From: Erythrobacter sp. CCH5-A1
Lineage (GTDB): Bacteria > Pseudomonadota > Alphaproteobacteria > Sphingomonadales > Sphingomonadaceae
NCBI RefSeq assembly: GCF_001557115.1
Contig: NZ_LSKQ01000207.1
Location: 1-7,528, forward strand
Direction: 5' to 3'
DNA: 7,528 bases
Below are positions 1-6,226 of the stretch, in pieces. The notes under the pieces were generated by a model. That model saw only the letters and a list, made by a program, of their open reading frames with translations, searched no databases and had not been told where the DNA came from. Within the stretch, counting starts at the first letter, position 1; each line of letters opens with the position of its first letter. The position numbers and the translations under genes are program-made.

Positions 1-302
1 CCGCCACCCCGCGCTCCACCATCGTCGTGGTGCCCGAGGTGATGGCCCCCGCCGGGCTCTCCGGCGTGATCGGCTCGCCCGCCGCCACGCTCACCGCGCG
101 CTTCGGCAGCCCCCGCATCGACCTTGCCGAGGGCGATGCGAGGAAACTCCAGTTCGCCGGGCAAACCTGCGTGCTCGACATCTACCTCTACCCCGTCGCC
201 GCCGCCGCCGAACCGACTGCGACCCATGTCGAGGCACGGTTCCGGCAGGGCGGTGCGCCCGCCGATCCGGGTGCCTGCATCCGCGAGGTCGAGCAAAGGT
301 AA
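1..302 (+). CDS. Hypothetical protein, C-terminal part (5' end outside window)
   Basis: The reading frame is open from the left edge (first full codon at base 3) to a TAA at 300-302, giving about 99 visible residues. A GTG at base 27 could be read as a start, but the frame continues upstream without a stop in the same composition, so I treat the gene as truncated by the window edge. The visible part contains a G-SPAATLTARFG-P-ID segment, then KLQF-G-TCVLDIYLYP, and ends ACIREVEQR. Two cysteines (in TCVLD and ACIRE) could pair. It resembles a conserved small protein I associate with sphingomonads, in which a short degenerate repeat precedes a beta-rich segment; exported or lipoprotein status cannot be judged without the N-terminus. 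Function unknown. It lies 60 bases upstream of the next plus-strand gene and could share its transcript. Confidence 0.7.
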   Translation, partial: ATPRSTIVVVPEVMAPAGLSGVIGSPAATLTARFGSPRIDLAEGDARKLQFAGQTCVLDIYLYPVAAAAEPTATHVEARFRQGGAPADPGACIREVEQR

Positions 303-347
303 CCCCGCCTTAAGCCTGTTCGTGGCATGTCCTCTCGCGAAGATCAC

Positions 348-353
348 AGGGGA
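348..353 (+). promoter_or_regulatory. Ribosome binding site deciding the GTG start at 363
   Basis: AGGGGA lies nine bases before the GTG at 363. There is no in-frame ATG near the N-terminus, so this site supports the GTG start. The 60-base gap 303-362 shows no clear -35/-10 promoter pair and no strong hairpin. Confidence 0.55.
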
Positions 354-362
354 TAGACCAGA

Positions 363-1319
363 GTGACCACCCAATTCCTCGAAGTCGCGCGCGCCGCCGC
401 CGCCGACGGCCAGATCACCGCCGACGAACTCATCGCCCTGCGCCGCGAAGGCTGGGGCGACGGGATCATCACCCGCGAAGAGGCCGAGGCGCTGTTCACG
501 CTCAACCAGGCGCTCCACACCCGCACGCCCGAATGGGTCGACTTCTTCGTCGAGGCGATCGGCGAGCACGTCCTCAACGGCACCCCGCCGCGCCTCCAGT
601 GCAATCTCGAGGAAGCCGAGTGGCTGATCGCGCAGGTCGAGCGTGACGGCAAGGTCGATTCCATGGCCGAGCTCGAGGCGCTGGTGCGCATCCTCGAGCG
701 GGCAGAGAACACCCCCGACCGGCTCAAGGACTACGTGCTCGCCAAGGTCGAGCATGCGGTGCTGCACGGCACCGGCCCGACCCGCCACGGGGGCGACCTC
801 AGCGCCACCCACATCACCGCCGCCGAATGCCGCATCCTGCGCCGCGTGATCTTCGCGAGCGGTGGCCATGGCCCGGCCGCGGTCACCCGCCACGATGCCG
901 AGATGCTGTTCCGCCTGAAGGACGCGACCCTCGCCGACGAGAACGCGCCCGAGTGGGAGGACCTGTTCCTCGACGGGGTGGAGAATTTCCTCAAGGGCTT
1001 CACGCTGCAGAATGCGCAGCTCAGCCACGAGCGCCGCCGCGAGCTCGAAGCCTTCATCGCCGACGCTGACGCCAATGTCGGGCGCTTCATGGGCCGCGTG
1101 GTCCGCGAGGTTCCGAATGTAATGAACCACTTCGGCAAGGTGTTCGGCAAGAAGAAGCCCGCCGGGCCCGACTACGGCGCGCTCGCCGCGGCGGGCGAGG
1201 TGGTGACCGATTTCGAGCGCGAATCGCTCGAGATCATGATCGAGGCTGATGGTGAGGTCGACGATCTCGAACGGATCCTCCTCGCGCGGCTCGCCGAGCG
1301 GCGTCAGACGCCGGAGTAA
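363..1319 (+). CDS. Repeat-containing acidic helical protein, TerB-like units
   Basis: This 318-residue protein starts at a GTG, with AGGGGA (348-353) nine bases upstream acting as the ribosome binding site; no nearby in-frame ATG competes. It is rich in Glu, Asp, Ala and Leu and looks almost wholly alpha-helical, with no signal peptide or membrane segment, so it is probably cytoplasmic. Three related units can be aligned by eye: residues 18-73, 80-136 and 151-212, each ending in a helix of the type F-EAIGEHVLNG, VEHAVLHG or VENFLKG. A final half-unit covers 280-312. DG turns followed by an acidic residue occur at D15-G16, D33-G34, D95-G96 and D296-G297, resembling the A-x-DG-(x)n-E signature of TerB/tellurite-resistance-like domains and, less well, half EF-hand loops. 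A basic patch FGKKK (261-265) separates the repeats from the C-terminal unit. I cannot name a function. Its 3' end overlaps the convergent minus-strand operon by 16 bases. Confidence 0.85.
   Translation: MTTQFLEVARAAAADGQITADELIALRREGWGDGIITREEAEALFTLNQALHTRTPEWVDFFVEAIGEHVLNGTPPRLQCNLEEAEWLIAQVERDGKVDSMAELEALVRILERAENTPDRLKDYVLAKVEHAVLHGTGPTRHGGDLSATHITAAECRILRRVIFASGGHGPAAVTRHDAEMLFRLKDATLADENAPEWEDLFLDGVENFLKGFTLQNAQLSHERRRELEAFIADADANVGRFMGRVVREVPNVMNHFGKVFGKKKPAGPDYGALAAAGEVVTDFERESLEIMIEADGEVDDLERILLARLAERRQTPE
414..1298 (+). repeat. Three and a half diverged repeat units within the 318-residue protein
   Basis: Protein-level repeats lie at about 414-581, 600-770 and 813-998, with a half-unit at 1200-1298. 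Unit 1 and unit 3 match best in the second half: REEAEALFTLNQAL...PEWVDFFVEAIG against RHDAEMLFRLKDAT...PEWEDLFLDGVE. Unit 2 keeps the pattern EEAEWLIAQV, an ERDGK turn and a closing KVEHAVLHG. The units are diverged at DNA level, so this is an old internal duplication, not a recent tandem repeat. Confidence 0.65.
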
Positions 1320-1531
1320 TGCCCGCCGCGCAGCTCGCCCAAGGCGAGCGCGAGGTGGAGAATTTCGGTTTCGATCCGGGCCTGATCCGCAAGCGCGGGC
1401 CCGCTCGCAAGCTGCGCCTCTAACGCCGCGCGCTCGCCTTCCAGCTGGTTGATGATCGCCTGCACCTCGCGCCCGCGCTGGGCGATGCGCTGGGCGTCAC
1501 GATCGGGGGGTAGGTCCGTGCCGCGCGTCAT
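1304..1531 (-). CDS. Small coiled-coil hypothetical protein
   Basis: From the ATG at 1531 this encodes 75 residues. Residues about 13-42 (DAQRIAQRG through ALEAQLASG) form a likely amphipathic, charged helix, and residues 46-68 (LADQARIETEILHLALALGEL) a second one, so a helical hairpin or dimeric coiled coil is likely. There is no signal peptide or membrane segment. No family was recognised. An alternative TTG start at 1558 would add nine residues and overlap the stop of the preceding gene as TTGA, in keeping with the 4-base overlaps seen through this operon. Neither start has a strong ribosome binding site, so I keep the ATG. This is the last gene of the minus-strand cluster; its final codons overlap the end of the convergent 318-residue gene by 16 bases. 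Confidence 0.6.
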   Translation of the reverse strand: MTRGTDLPPDRDAQRIAQRGREVQAIINQLEGERAALEAQLASGPALADQARIETEILHLALALGELRGGHYSGV

Positions 1532-1554
1532 CGCGGGGTCACGCGGCGACGCCG

Positions 1555-1845
1555 TCAATCGCGCGCCGGGTCGAGCGCGGCGGCGGCTCCGCCCTGGAGC
1601 GGCATGGGCCCGCGCGGCGGGACAGCGGGAACGGGCATGCCGGATTCGGGCGGCTTGCGGCGCGGGCGCGGCCGTTGGCGCATGATGTCCGCCAGCGACC
1701 CGGTGCCGGGTTTAAGATCGGGTGAGGGGCGATGCCTGCCCGCCGCGATCGTCTCGCCGGCAGCAATCGCCACCATCCCGAACCCGACCAGAATCTGGCC
1801 GAGACCTGCAAGGATGCTGCGCGGGGGTGGGGCTTGGCGGGGCAT
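1555..1845 (-). CDS. Small membrane-anchored, proline/arginine-rich protein
   Basis: This 96-residue protein starts at ATG 1845, only 8 bases after the stop of the SufA-type gene, and ends at a TGA overlapping a possible TTG start of the next gene. Residues 11-35 (SILAGLGQILVGFGMVAIAA and onward) form one hydrophobic, glycine-rich segment, probably a membrane anchor or uncleaved signal. The rest is polar and rich in Pro and Arg (a PRPRRKPP patch near residues 58-66) and is likely disordered. With the basic N-terminal MPRQAPPPR the orientation is not obvious. The ribosome binding site is weak, so translation may depend on coupling to the gene before. No family was recognised. A different frame here (1539-1811) is open but composition-biased and has no good start, so it was set aside. 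Confidence 0.6.
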   Translation of the reverse strand: MPRQAPPPRSILAGLGQILVGFGMVAIAAGETIAAGRHRPSPDLKPGTGSLADIMRQRPRPRRKPPESGMPVPAVPPRGPMPLQGGAAAALDPARD

Positions 1846-1853
1846 GGCCCTGA

Positions 1854-2219
1854 TTATACCATGAAACTCTCGCCGCAGCCACAGGCGCCCTTGGCGTTGG
1901 GGTTCTCGAACACGAAGCCCGCGGTGAAATCGTCCTCGCGCCAGTCCATCGTGCTGCCGATGAGGTAGAGCACCGAGGCGCCGTCGATGTAGAACACGCC
2001 GCCGGGGGTGGGGATCTTCTCGTCGAACTTGGCTTCGGTGGTGACGTAGTCGACCGAATAGGCGAGGCCCGAGCAGCCCCGGCGCGGGGTCGAGAGCTTG
2101 ACGCCGATGGCGTCCGCCGGGGCCTTGCTCATCAGCTCGGCGATGCGCGCCTCGGCGCTCGGCGTCAGGGTGACGGCGGCCTTGGGGGCGGGGCGAGAAG
2201 TCGTGGTCGTCTCGGTCAT
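1854..2219 (-). CDS. sufA: A-type iron-sulfur carrier protein (SufA/IscA/ErpA, HesB family)
   Basis: This protein of 121 residues binds and passes on Fe-S clusters to target apoproteins in the last step of SUF assembly. The three family cysteines are present: C49 in the RRGCSGLAY motif and C113 and C115 in the C-terminal GACGCGESF motif (111-119). The core starts near residue 15 (VTLTPSAEARIAELM), after a short Thr-rich N-terminal extension, and length matches the family. The NPNAKGACGCGESF ending is more like SufA/IscA than ErpA, but these subtypes are hard to split by eye. The ATG at 2219 overlaps the TGA of the acetyltransferase gene as ATGA, and AGAAGAGG (2225-2232) sits five bases upstream. 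Its place at the end of the suf genes fits its role. Confidence 0.93.
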   Translation of the reverse strand: MTETTTTSRPAPKAAVTLTPSAEARIAELMSKAPADAIGVKLSTPRRGCSGLAYSVDYVTTEAKFDEKIPTPGGVFYIDGASVLYLIGSTMDWREDDFTAGFVFENPNAKGACGCGESFMV

Positions 2220-2710
2220 GTGAGCCTCTTCTGCCAGAACAGCGCGTGCCCGGTGGCGGGATCGAGCTGGTAGTCGCCAAAGCCTTCGCGCGCATAGAGA
2301 CGGCGCGCCGGATTGCCGCTCAGCACTTCCAATGTGATCTTGCAGGCCCCGCGCTTCAAGGCCTCGGCCTCGACGGCTTGCAGGAGCGCCTTTCCGACCC
2401 CGTGCCCGCGCGCCTCGGGGAGCACCGCGAGATCGTGAATATTGACCAGCGGCGCGGCGGCGAAGGTCGAATAGCCCATGAAGCAATTGGCAAGGCCGAC
2501 CGCGCGGCCATCTATGCGCGCGATCAGCGAGAAGGCCTGCGGGTTGGCCGCCAGATCGCCTGCGAGGCGCGCCCTGACGTCATCGCGCAAGGGCTCGCCG
2601 CCGCCCATCGGATCGCGCGCATAGGCATCGAGCAGCGCCACGACGTCCGCCGCATCGCGCGGGTCGCGGTAGTCCGCAAGGGTAATCGCAAGGATGGCGG
2701 TGTCGCTCAC
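2216..2710 (-). CDS. GNAT-family N-acetyltransferase
   Basis: This 164-residue protein has a single GNAT fold. The acetyl-CoA binding motif A is visible as VLPEARGHGVGKALLQAVE (about residues 96-114), with the R/Q-x-x-G-x-G pattern at R101-G106. It is preceded by the strand LVNIHDLAVLPEA and followed by ITLEVLSGNPARRLYAREGF (motif B region with the typical N-x-A-x-x-x-Y). The substrate is unknown; members of this family acetylate amines on small molecules, peptides or proteins. The start is a GTG at 2710, overlapping the TGA of the preceding sufT-like gene as GTGA, with GGGGA just upstream. Its stop overlaps the sufA start. This double coupling inside a suf operon suggests a maintained association, but nothing in the sequence shows a direct Fe-S role. 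Confidence 0.88.
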   Translation of the reverse strand: MSDTAILAITLADYRDPRDAADVVALLDAYARDPMGGGEPLRDDVRARLAGDLAANPQAFSLIARIDGRAVGLANCFMGYSTFAAAPLVNIHDLAVLPEARGHGVGKALLQAVEAEALKRGACKITLEVLSGNPARRLYAREGFGDYQLDPATGHALFWQKRLT

Positions 2711-3150
2711 AGCATCCCCAGTTCGAGCCGCGCCTCGTCGCTCATCTTGTGCGGGCCCCACGGCGGGTCCCAGACAAGATTGACCTCGGCATCGCGGATT
2801 CCCGGCACGCTCGAGACGCGCAGTTCGACCTCGCCGGGCATGCTTTCGGCGACGGGGCAATGCGGGGTGGTGAGCGTCATGGTGACGGTGGCGTCGCGGT
2901 TCTCGTCGACCTCGACGCCGTAGATCAGGCCGAGATCGTAGATATTGACCGGGATTTCCGGATCGAAGATCTCGCGCAGCGCCTCGATGACGTCGGCCTG
3001 CAGATCGCTGCCTTCGCCGCCCACCGGGCTTTCGGGCGGCTTGGCGGCGAGGAAGCCGTCGAGATAGTCGCGGGTGCGGGGTGCTTCGCTGTCCGTGTCC
3101 ACGGCGTCCGAGACGCGGGCGCGGGGGGGTTTTTCGGCTGAGCTGTCCAT
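2707..3150 (-). CDS. sufT: DUF59/MIP18-family SUF-associated Fe-S assembly protein (SufT-like)
   Basis: The protein has 147 residues: a polar, probably disordered N-terminal 45, then a DUF59 domain (about 48-147). Family marks are the DPEIPVNIYDLGLIY segment with D63-P64-E65, the TPHCPVAE segment holding the single conserved cysteine C98, and a WDPPWGPHKMS segment near the end. SUF-associated DUF59 proteins are thought to help mature Fe-S proteins, acting beside the A-type carriers; the exact step is unclear. I chose ATG 3150 because AAGGA (3159-3163) lies eight bases upstream. An ATG at 3159, three codons earlier, overlaps the sufS stop as ATGA and has GGA five bases upstream; it is a real alternative. 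The stop overlaps the GTG of the acetyltransferase gene. Confidence 0.9.
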   Translation of the reverse strand: MDSSAEKPPRARVSDAVDTDSEAPRTRDYLDGFLAAKPPESPVGGEGSDLQADVIEALREIFDPEIPVNIYDLGLIYGVEVDENRDATVTMTLTTPHCPVAESMPGEVELRVSSVPGIRDAEVNLVWDPPWGPHKMSDEARLELGML

Positions 3151-3155
3151 CGCTC

Positions 3156-4388
3156 TCATCCTTTTCCAAAAATGCGGCGGGTGCGGGCGATCCCGGCGAG
3201 CAGCGCGTCGACATCGGCTTCGGAGGAGTAGAGGCCGAAGCTGGCGCGTGCGGTGGCGGGGACGCCGAGGTAGTCCATCAAGGGCTGGGCGCAGTGGTGC
3301 CCCGCGCGGATCGCGACATTGCTCTCGTCGAGGATCGTGCCGAGGTCGTGGGGGTGGATGTCGTCCAGCGCGAAGCTGACGATCCCGGCGCTGTCGGCGG
3401 GGCCGAAGAGCGTGACGTCGTTCATTGCACCCAATTCGCGGCGGAGTTTCGCGACCAGCTGTTGTTCGCGCGCATGGATGCGCGCGGGGCCGATGGCGCT
3501 GACGTAATCGGCGGCGGCGGCGAAGGCGATCGCCTCGGTGATCGCGGGCGTTCCCGCCTCGAACCTTTGCGGCCCGCTGGCGTAGGTCGTTTTCGCGAAG
3601 GTCACCCGGTCGATCATCGCCCCGCCGCCCTGATAGGGGGGCATGTCGGCGAGAATGGCCTTGCGCGCCCACAGCGCCCCGATCCCGGTCGGCCCGTAGA
3701 GCTTGTGCGCGGAGAAGACGTAGAAATCGCAATCGAGCGCCGCGACATCGACGCCCATGTGCGGCGCCGACTGGCACCCGTCGAGCAGCAGCTTCGCCCC
3801 GACCTTGTGCGCCAGCGCAGCCGCGCGCGGGGCATCGAGCAGCGCGCCGGTGACGTTGGAGACATGGCCCAGCGCGACCAGCTTGTGACGCTCGGTCAGC
3901 ATCGCCTCGGCAGCATCGAGGTCGATCCGGTGGTCGTCGGTCAGCGGGCACACGTCGATCTGCGCCCCCACTTCCCCGGCCACCATCTGCCAAGGCACGA
4001 TGTTCGAATGATGCTCGGCCTGCGAGAGGAGGATGCGGTCCCCCGCCTTGAGGTTCGCGCGGCCCCAGGTCTGCGCGACGAGGTTGATCGCCTCGGTCGC
4101 GCCGCGGGTGAAGACCAGCTCGTCCTCGTGCCCGCCGATGAACCGGGCGACGGTGCGCCGCGCCGCCTCGTAGGCGAGCGTCATCTCGGCCGAGCGGGTG
4201 TAGACCCCGCGGTGGACGGTCGCGTAATCCTCGCCCAAGGCGCGCGCCATGGCGTCGATCACCGCGCGCGGCTTCTGCGCGGTCGCGGCGGTGTCGAGGT
4301 AGTGCCACGGCTTGCCGTCATGGGTCACCATGCCGGGGAAATCGGCGCGCAGGTTAGCGAGCGGGGCGAGGGTGGCGGCGTCGCTCAC
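3156..4388 (-). CDS. sufS: Cysteine desulfurase SufS (group II)
   Basis: This 410-residue PLP enzyme converts L-cysteine to L-alanine and gives its persulfide sulfur to Fe-S assembly. PLP-site residues are visible: the Schiff-base lysine K229 in FSAHKLYGPTG, D203 and Q206 in LLLDGCQSAPH, and the H126-H127 pair in LSQAEHHSNIVPWQ. The catalytic cysteine is C366 in RAGHHCAQPL, the group II form lacking the long insertion of IscS-type enzymes. Length is as expected. The GTG start at 4388 overlaps the sufD TGA as GTGA and has a strong GGAAGGGG upstream. No sufE or sufU gene, the usual sulfur acceptor and activator, is seen in the window, so the partner is either encoded elsewhere or replaced. Confidence 0.97.
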   Translation of the reverse strand: MSDAATLAPLANLRADFPGMVTHDGKPWHYLDTAATAQKPRAVIDAMARALGEDYATVHRGVYTRSAEMTLAYEAARRTVARFIGGHEDELVFTRGATEAINLVAQTWGRANLKAGDRILLSQAEHHSNIVPWQMVAGEVGAQIDVCPLTDDHRIDLDAAEAMLTERHKLVALGHVSNVTGALLDAPRAAALAHKVGAKLLLDGCQSAPHMGVDVAALDCDFYVFSAHKLYGPTGIGALWARKAILADMPPYQGGGAMIDRVTFAKTTYASGPQRFEAGTPAITEAIAFAAAADYVSAIGPARIHAREQQLVAKLRRELGAMNDVTLFGPADSAGIVSFALDDIHPHDLGTILDESNVAIRAGHHCAQPLMDYLGVPATARASFGLYSSEADVDALLAGIARTRRIFGKG

Positions 4389-5149
4389 AGCTTCGCCCCT
4401 TCCAGCGCCGCCAGCGCGGCATCGAGCAGCGTTTCGCGTTCCGCTTCGTCTTCGAGCGCCACAAAGGCATCGCCGATGAAGGCCTGCACCAGCAGCCGCT
4501 GCGCCGTGGCAGGATCGAGCCCGCGCGCCATCATGTAGAAGCGTGCCGCCTCGTCGAGCGCGCCGACGGTGGCACCGTGGGCGCACTTGACGTCATCGGC
4601 GAAGATTTCGAGCTGCGGGACGGCATTGGCGCTCGCTCCGGCCTCGAGCAGCAGGCCCTTGAAGTCCTGCGCCGCGTCGGTCTTCTGTGCGTGGCGCGCG
4701 ACCTTGATCTCGCCGAGGAAATTGCCCGTCGCCCCGGCCCAATGCACCGCGCGGATGGTCTGGTTGGAGGTCGCCTCGGGTTCGGCATGGACGACCTGCG
4801 TCACGAATTCGCGGGTGACGCCACCACCGCCGATGGTGACGCCGCCGAATTCGAAATGCGCACCCCGGGCGAGCCGCACTTCGACCTCGACCCGCGTGTA
4901 ATCGTCGCCCGCATTGGTGACGAAGAAGGCGGCGCGCGCGCCCTCGCCCAGCTGGACGCGGACGCGGTGGAGTTCGGGTGCATTAGAGCCGACGACAAGG
5001 CAGCGGGTCACGCTTTCGCCCGCGGGGACGTCCAGCGCTTGCCACTGGTCGAGCGCCGCGACGCCGAGCCGCGCCAGCGCGTCCATGTCGGCATAGCGCC
5101 ACGCCTCGTCGCGGCGCGTGGGGAGGGAGAGGGTAGCGGCTCCGTTCAT
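4385..5149 (-). CDS. sufD: SUF scaffold subunit SufD (short form)
   Basis: SufD pairs with SufB and binds the SufC ATPase to form the complex that builds Fe-S clusters. At 254 residues it is much shorter than E. coli SufD (about 420); the missing part is the N-terminal helical region, while the beta-helix core and C-terminal helices remain. The N-terminus keeps a short LPTRRDEAWRYADMDAL segment (the conserved R-x-E-x-W-R-Y signature). The core ends with PQLEIFADDVKCAHGATVG, where H191 matches the functional histidine of E. coli SufD, followed by the helical ARFYMMARGLDPATAQRLL segment that contacts SufC. The ATG at 5149 overlaps the previous gene's stop as ATGA, with AAGGA (5159-5163) nine bases upstream. 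The frame is intact; the shortness looks natural and not caused by a break. Confidence 0.93.
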   Translation of the reverse strand: MNGAATLSLPTRRDEAWRYADMDALARLGVAALDQWQALDVPAGESVTRCLVVGSNAPELHRVRVQLGEGARAAFFVTNAGDDYTRVEVEVRLARGAHFEFGGVTIGGGGVTREFVTQVVHAEPEATSNQTIRAVHWAGATGNFLGEIKVARHAQKTDAAQDFKGLLLEAGASANAVPQLEIFADDVKCAHGATVGALDEAARFYMMARGLDPATAQRLLVQAFIGDAFVALEDEAERETLLDAALAALEGAKL

Positions 5150-5469
5150 GACAGCCTGTCCTTTTGCAGTGCCCGTTCCAGCTCGCGGGCCAGCCCCGCG
5201 CGACTGGTCCGGATGCAGGCATCGACCTTGGCGCGACTGTCCGCTCCCTTGCGCACGCACTTGGTGACCGCGCGGCACAGGCGGTCGTCCAGCCTGGCCT
5301 GTCCGGTCGAGCCTGCAAGCCCGCAGTGCCAGCGCCCCTGCGGGTCGCGTACGACGTTGACGGTCACGCGCCGCAGGCGTTCGAGCGTCACCACGATCTC
5401 GCCCTCCGGTGCGGCGAGCGGTGCGGGGGCGGCTTGCAATGCCGTGAGGAGGGTGGCGGCAAGGATCAT
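5146..5469 (-). CDS. Probable exported four-cysteine hypothetical protein
   Basis: This 107-residue protein begins with a hydrophobic stretch, MILAATLLTALQAAPAPLAA, which looks like a signal peptide with cleavage near residues 13-20, although it lacks the usual basic N-terminal residues. The mature part holds EIVVTLERLRRVTVNVV, then an RWHCGL segment, and a basic helical tail. Four cysteines (C49, C65, C71, C85) could form two disulfides in the periplasm. No membrane anchor follows. I do not recognise a characterised family. Both ends are locked into the operon: its ATG overlaps the sufC TGA and its TGA overlaps the sufD ATG, each as ATGA. The ribosome binding site is weak, so expression probably relies on coupling to sufC. 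A periplasmic role would be surprising for a gene between two cytoplasmic scaffold subunits. Confidence 0.8.
   Translation of the reverse strand: MILAATLLTALQAAPAPLAAPEGEIVVTLERLRRVTVNVVRDPQGRWHCGLAGSTGQARLDDRLCRAVTKCVRKGADSRAKVDACIRTSRAGLARELERALQKDRLS
5159..5163 (-). promoter_or_regulatory. Ribosome binding site of sufD
   Basis: AAGGA on the minus strand lies nine bases before the sufD ATG at 5149, inside the end of the preceding gene. It supports that start although the two genes overlap. Confidence 0.5.
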
Positions 5470-6215
5470 GCGTCTGCCATCACCGCGTCATAGCCCTCGG
5501 CCTCGAGCCGCAGGGCAAGTTCCGGCCCGCCGGTCTCGACGATCCGGCCGCCCGCGAGGATGCTCACCTTGTCGGGCTTCACGACGTCGAGCAGGCGCTG
5601 GTAGTGGGTGATGAGGAGCACGGCTTTATCCGGCGAGCGCATGATCGCGTTGATCCCAGCGCCGACGATCCGCAGCGCGTCGATATCGAGGCCACTGTCG
5701 GTCTCGTCCAGCACCGCGAAGGCTGGGTCGAGGATGCCCATCTGCACCATCTCGGCGCGCTTCTTCTCGCCGCCCGAGAAGCCGACATTCACCTGCCGCT
5801 TGAGCATTTCCATGTCCATCCTGAGCAGCCCCGCCTTGTCCTTGGCGAGCTTGAGGAACTCGCCGCCCGAGAGCGGCTCTTCACCACGCGCTTTGCGCTG
5901 GGAATTGAGCGCCTCGCGCAGGAACTGGACGTTGGAGACGCCGGGGATCTCGACCGGGTACTGGAAGCCCAGAAAGAGACCCTTGGCGGCGCGCTCGTGC
6001 GGTTCGAGCGCCAGCAGGTCCTCGCCCCGGAAGGTCACGCTGCCCGCGGTCACCTCGTAACCGGGCTTGCCGCCGAGCACGTTCGACAGCGTCGATTTGC
6101 CCGCGCCGTTGGGGCCCATGATCGCATGCACCTCGCCCGCGGGGACTTCGAGCGTAAGGCCCTTCAGAATAGGCTTGTCGCCGACCGAGGCGTGGAGGTT
6201 GGTGATTTCGAGCAT
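5466..6215 (-). CDS. sufC: Fe-S cluster assembly ATPase SufC
   Basis: SufC is the soluble ABC-type ATPase of the SufBCD scaffold; ATP-driven dimerisation remodels SufB-SufD during cluster formation. The protein has 249 residues, the usual length. Walker A is G34-PNGAGKST-42, the ABC signature is FSGGEKKR starting at F146, Walker B ends at D170-E171 (AVLDE), the D-loop is TDSGLD (172-177) and the switch histidine is H204 in LLITHYQRLL. The SufC-typical LGFQYPVEIPGVSN segment (82-95) is present. It has no membrane domain, unlike transporters. ATG 6215 follows the dioxygenase stop by 8 bases, and the stop codon itself forms part of a TGAGGA ribosome binding site. It normally follows sufB; here two unrelated genes intervene on the visible side. 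Confidence 0.97.
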   Translation of the reverse strand: MLEITNLHASVGDKPILKGLTLEVPAGEVHAIMGPNGAGKSTLSNVLGGKPGYEVTAGSVTFRGEDLLALEPHERAAKGLFLGFQYPVEIPGVSNVQFLREALNSQRKARGEEPLSGGEFLKLAKDKAGLLRMDMEMLKRQVNVGFSGGEKKRAEMVQMGILDPAFAVLDETDSGLDIDALRIVGAGINAIMRSPDKAVLLITHYQRLLDVVKPDKVSILAGGRIVETGGPELALRLEAEGYDAVMADA

Positions 6216-6220
6216 GATGG

Positions 6221-6226
6221 TCCTCA
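6221..6226 (-). promoter_or_regulatory. Ribosome binding site of sufC built into the upstream stop codon
   Basis: The minus strand reads TGAGGACCATCATG. The TGA that ends the dioxygenase gene is also the start of the TGAGGA site, five bases before the sufC ATG. This implies that ribosomes finishing the first gene can restart on sufC. Confidence 0.6.

Noticed and set aside
303..362. Promoter or terminator in the 60-base gap between the two plus-strand genes
   Set aside because: No -35/-10 pair with sensible spacing and no stable hairpin with a T-run was seen; only a ribosome binding site can be supported.
363..1319. Canonical calcium-binding EF-hands in the repeat protein
   Set aside because: The DG turns lack the acidic residues at loop positions 1 and 3 needed for a standard EF-hand, so calcium binding is not claimed.
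1539..1811. 90-codon minus-strand frame overlapping the small membrane protein gene
   Set aside because: It is rich in Arg, Pro and Ser, starts on a non-ATG codon or poor site, and competes with a frame that has a convincing hydrophobic segment and sits 8 bases after sufA.
2246..2923. 225-codon plus-strand frame opposite the GNAT and sufT-like genes
   Set aside because: It is antisense to two recognised genes, and its translation shows no domain.
3081..4538. 485-codon open frame on the plus strand, antisense to sufS and parts of its neighbours
   Set aside because: It lies opposite sufS, whose catalytic motifs are all intact on the minus strand. Its translation is rich in Arg, Gly and Val with no recognisable domain, as expected for the complement of a GC-rich gene.
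4577..5611. 344-codon plus-strand frame opposite sufD and the four-cysteine gene
   Set aside because: It is antisense to genes with clear motifs and overlap-coupled starts, its composition is biased (Arg/Ser/Ala-rich end), and it has no domain.
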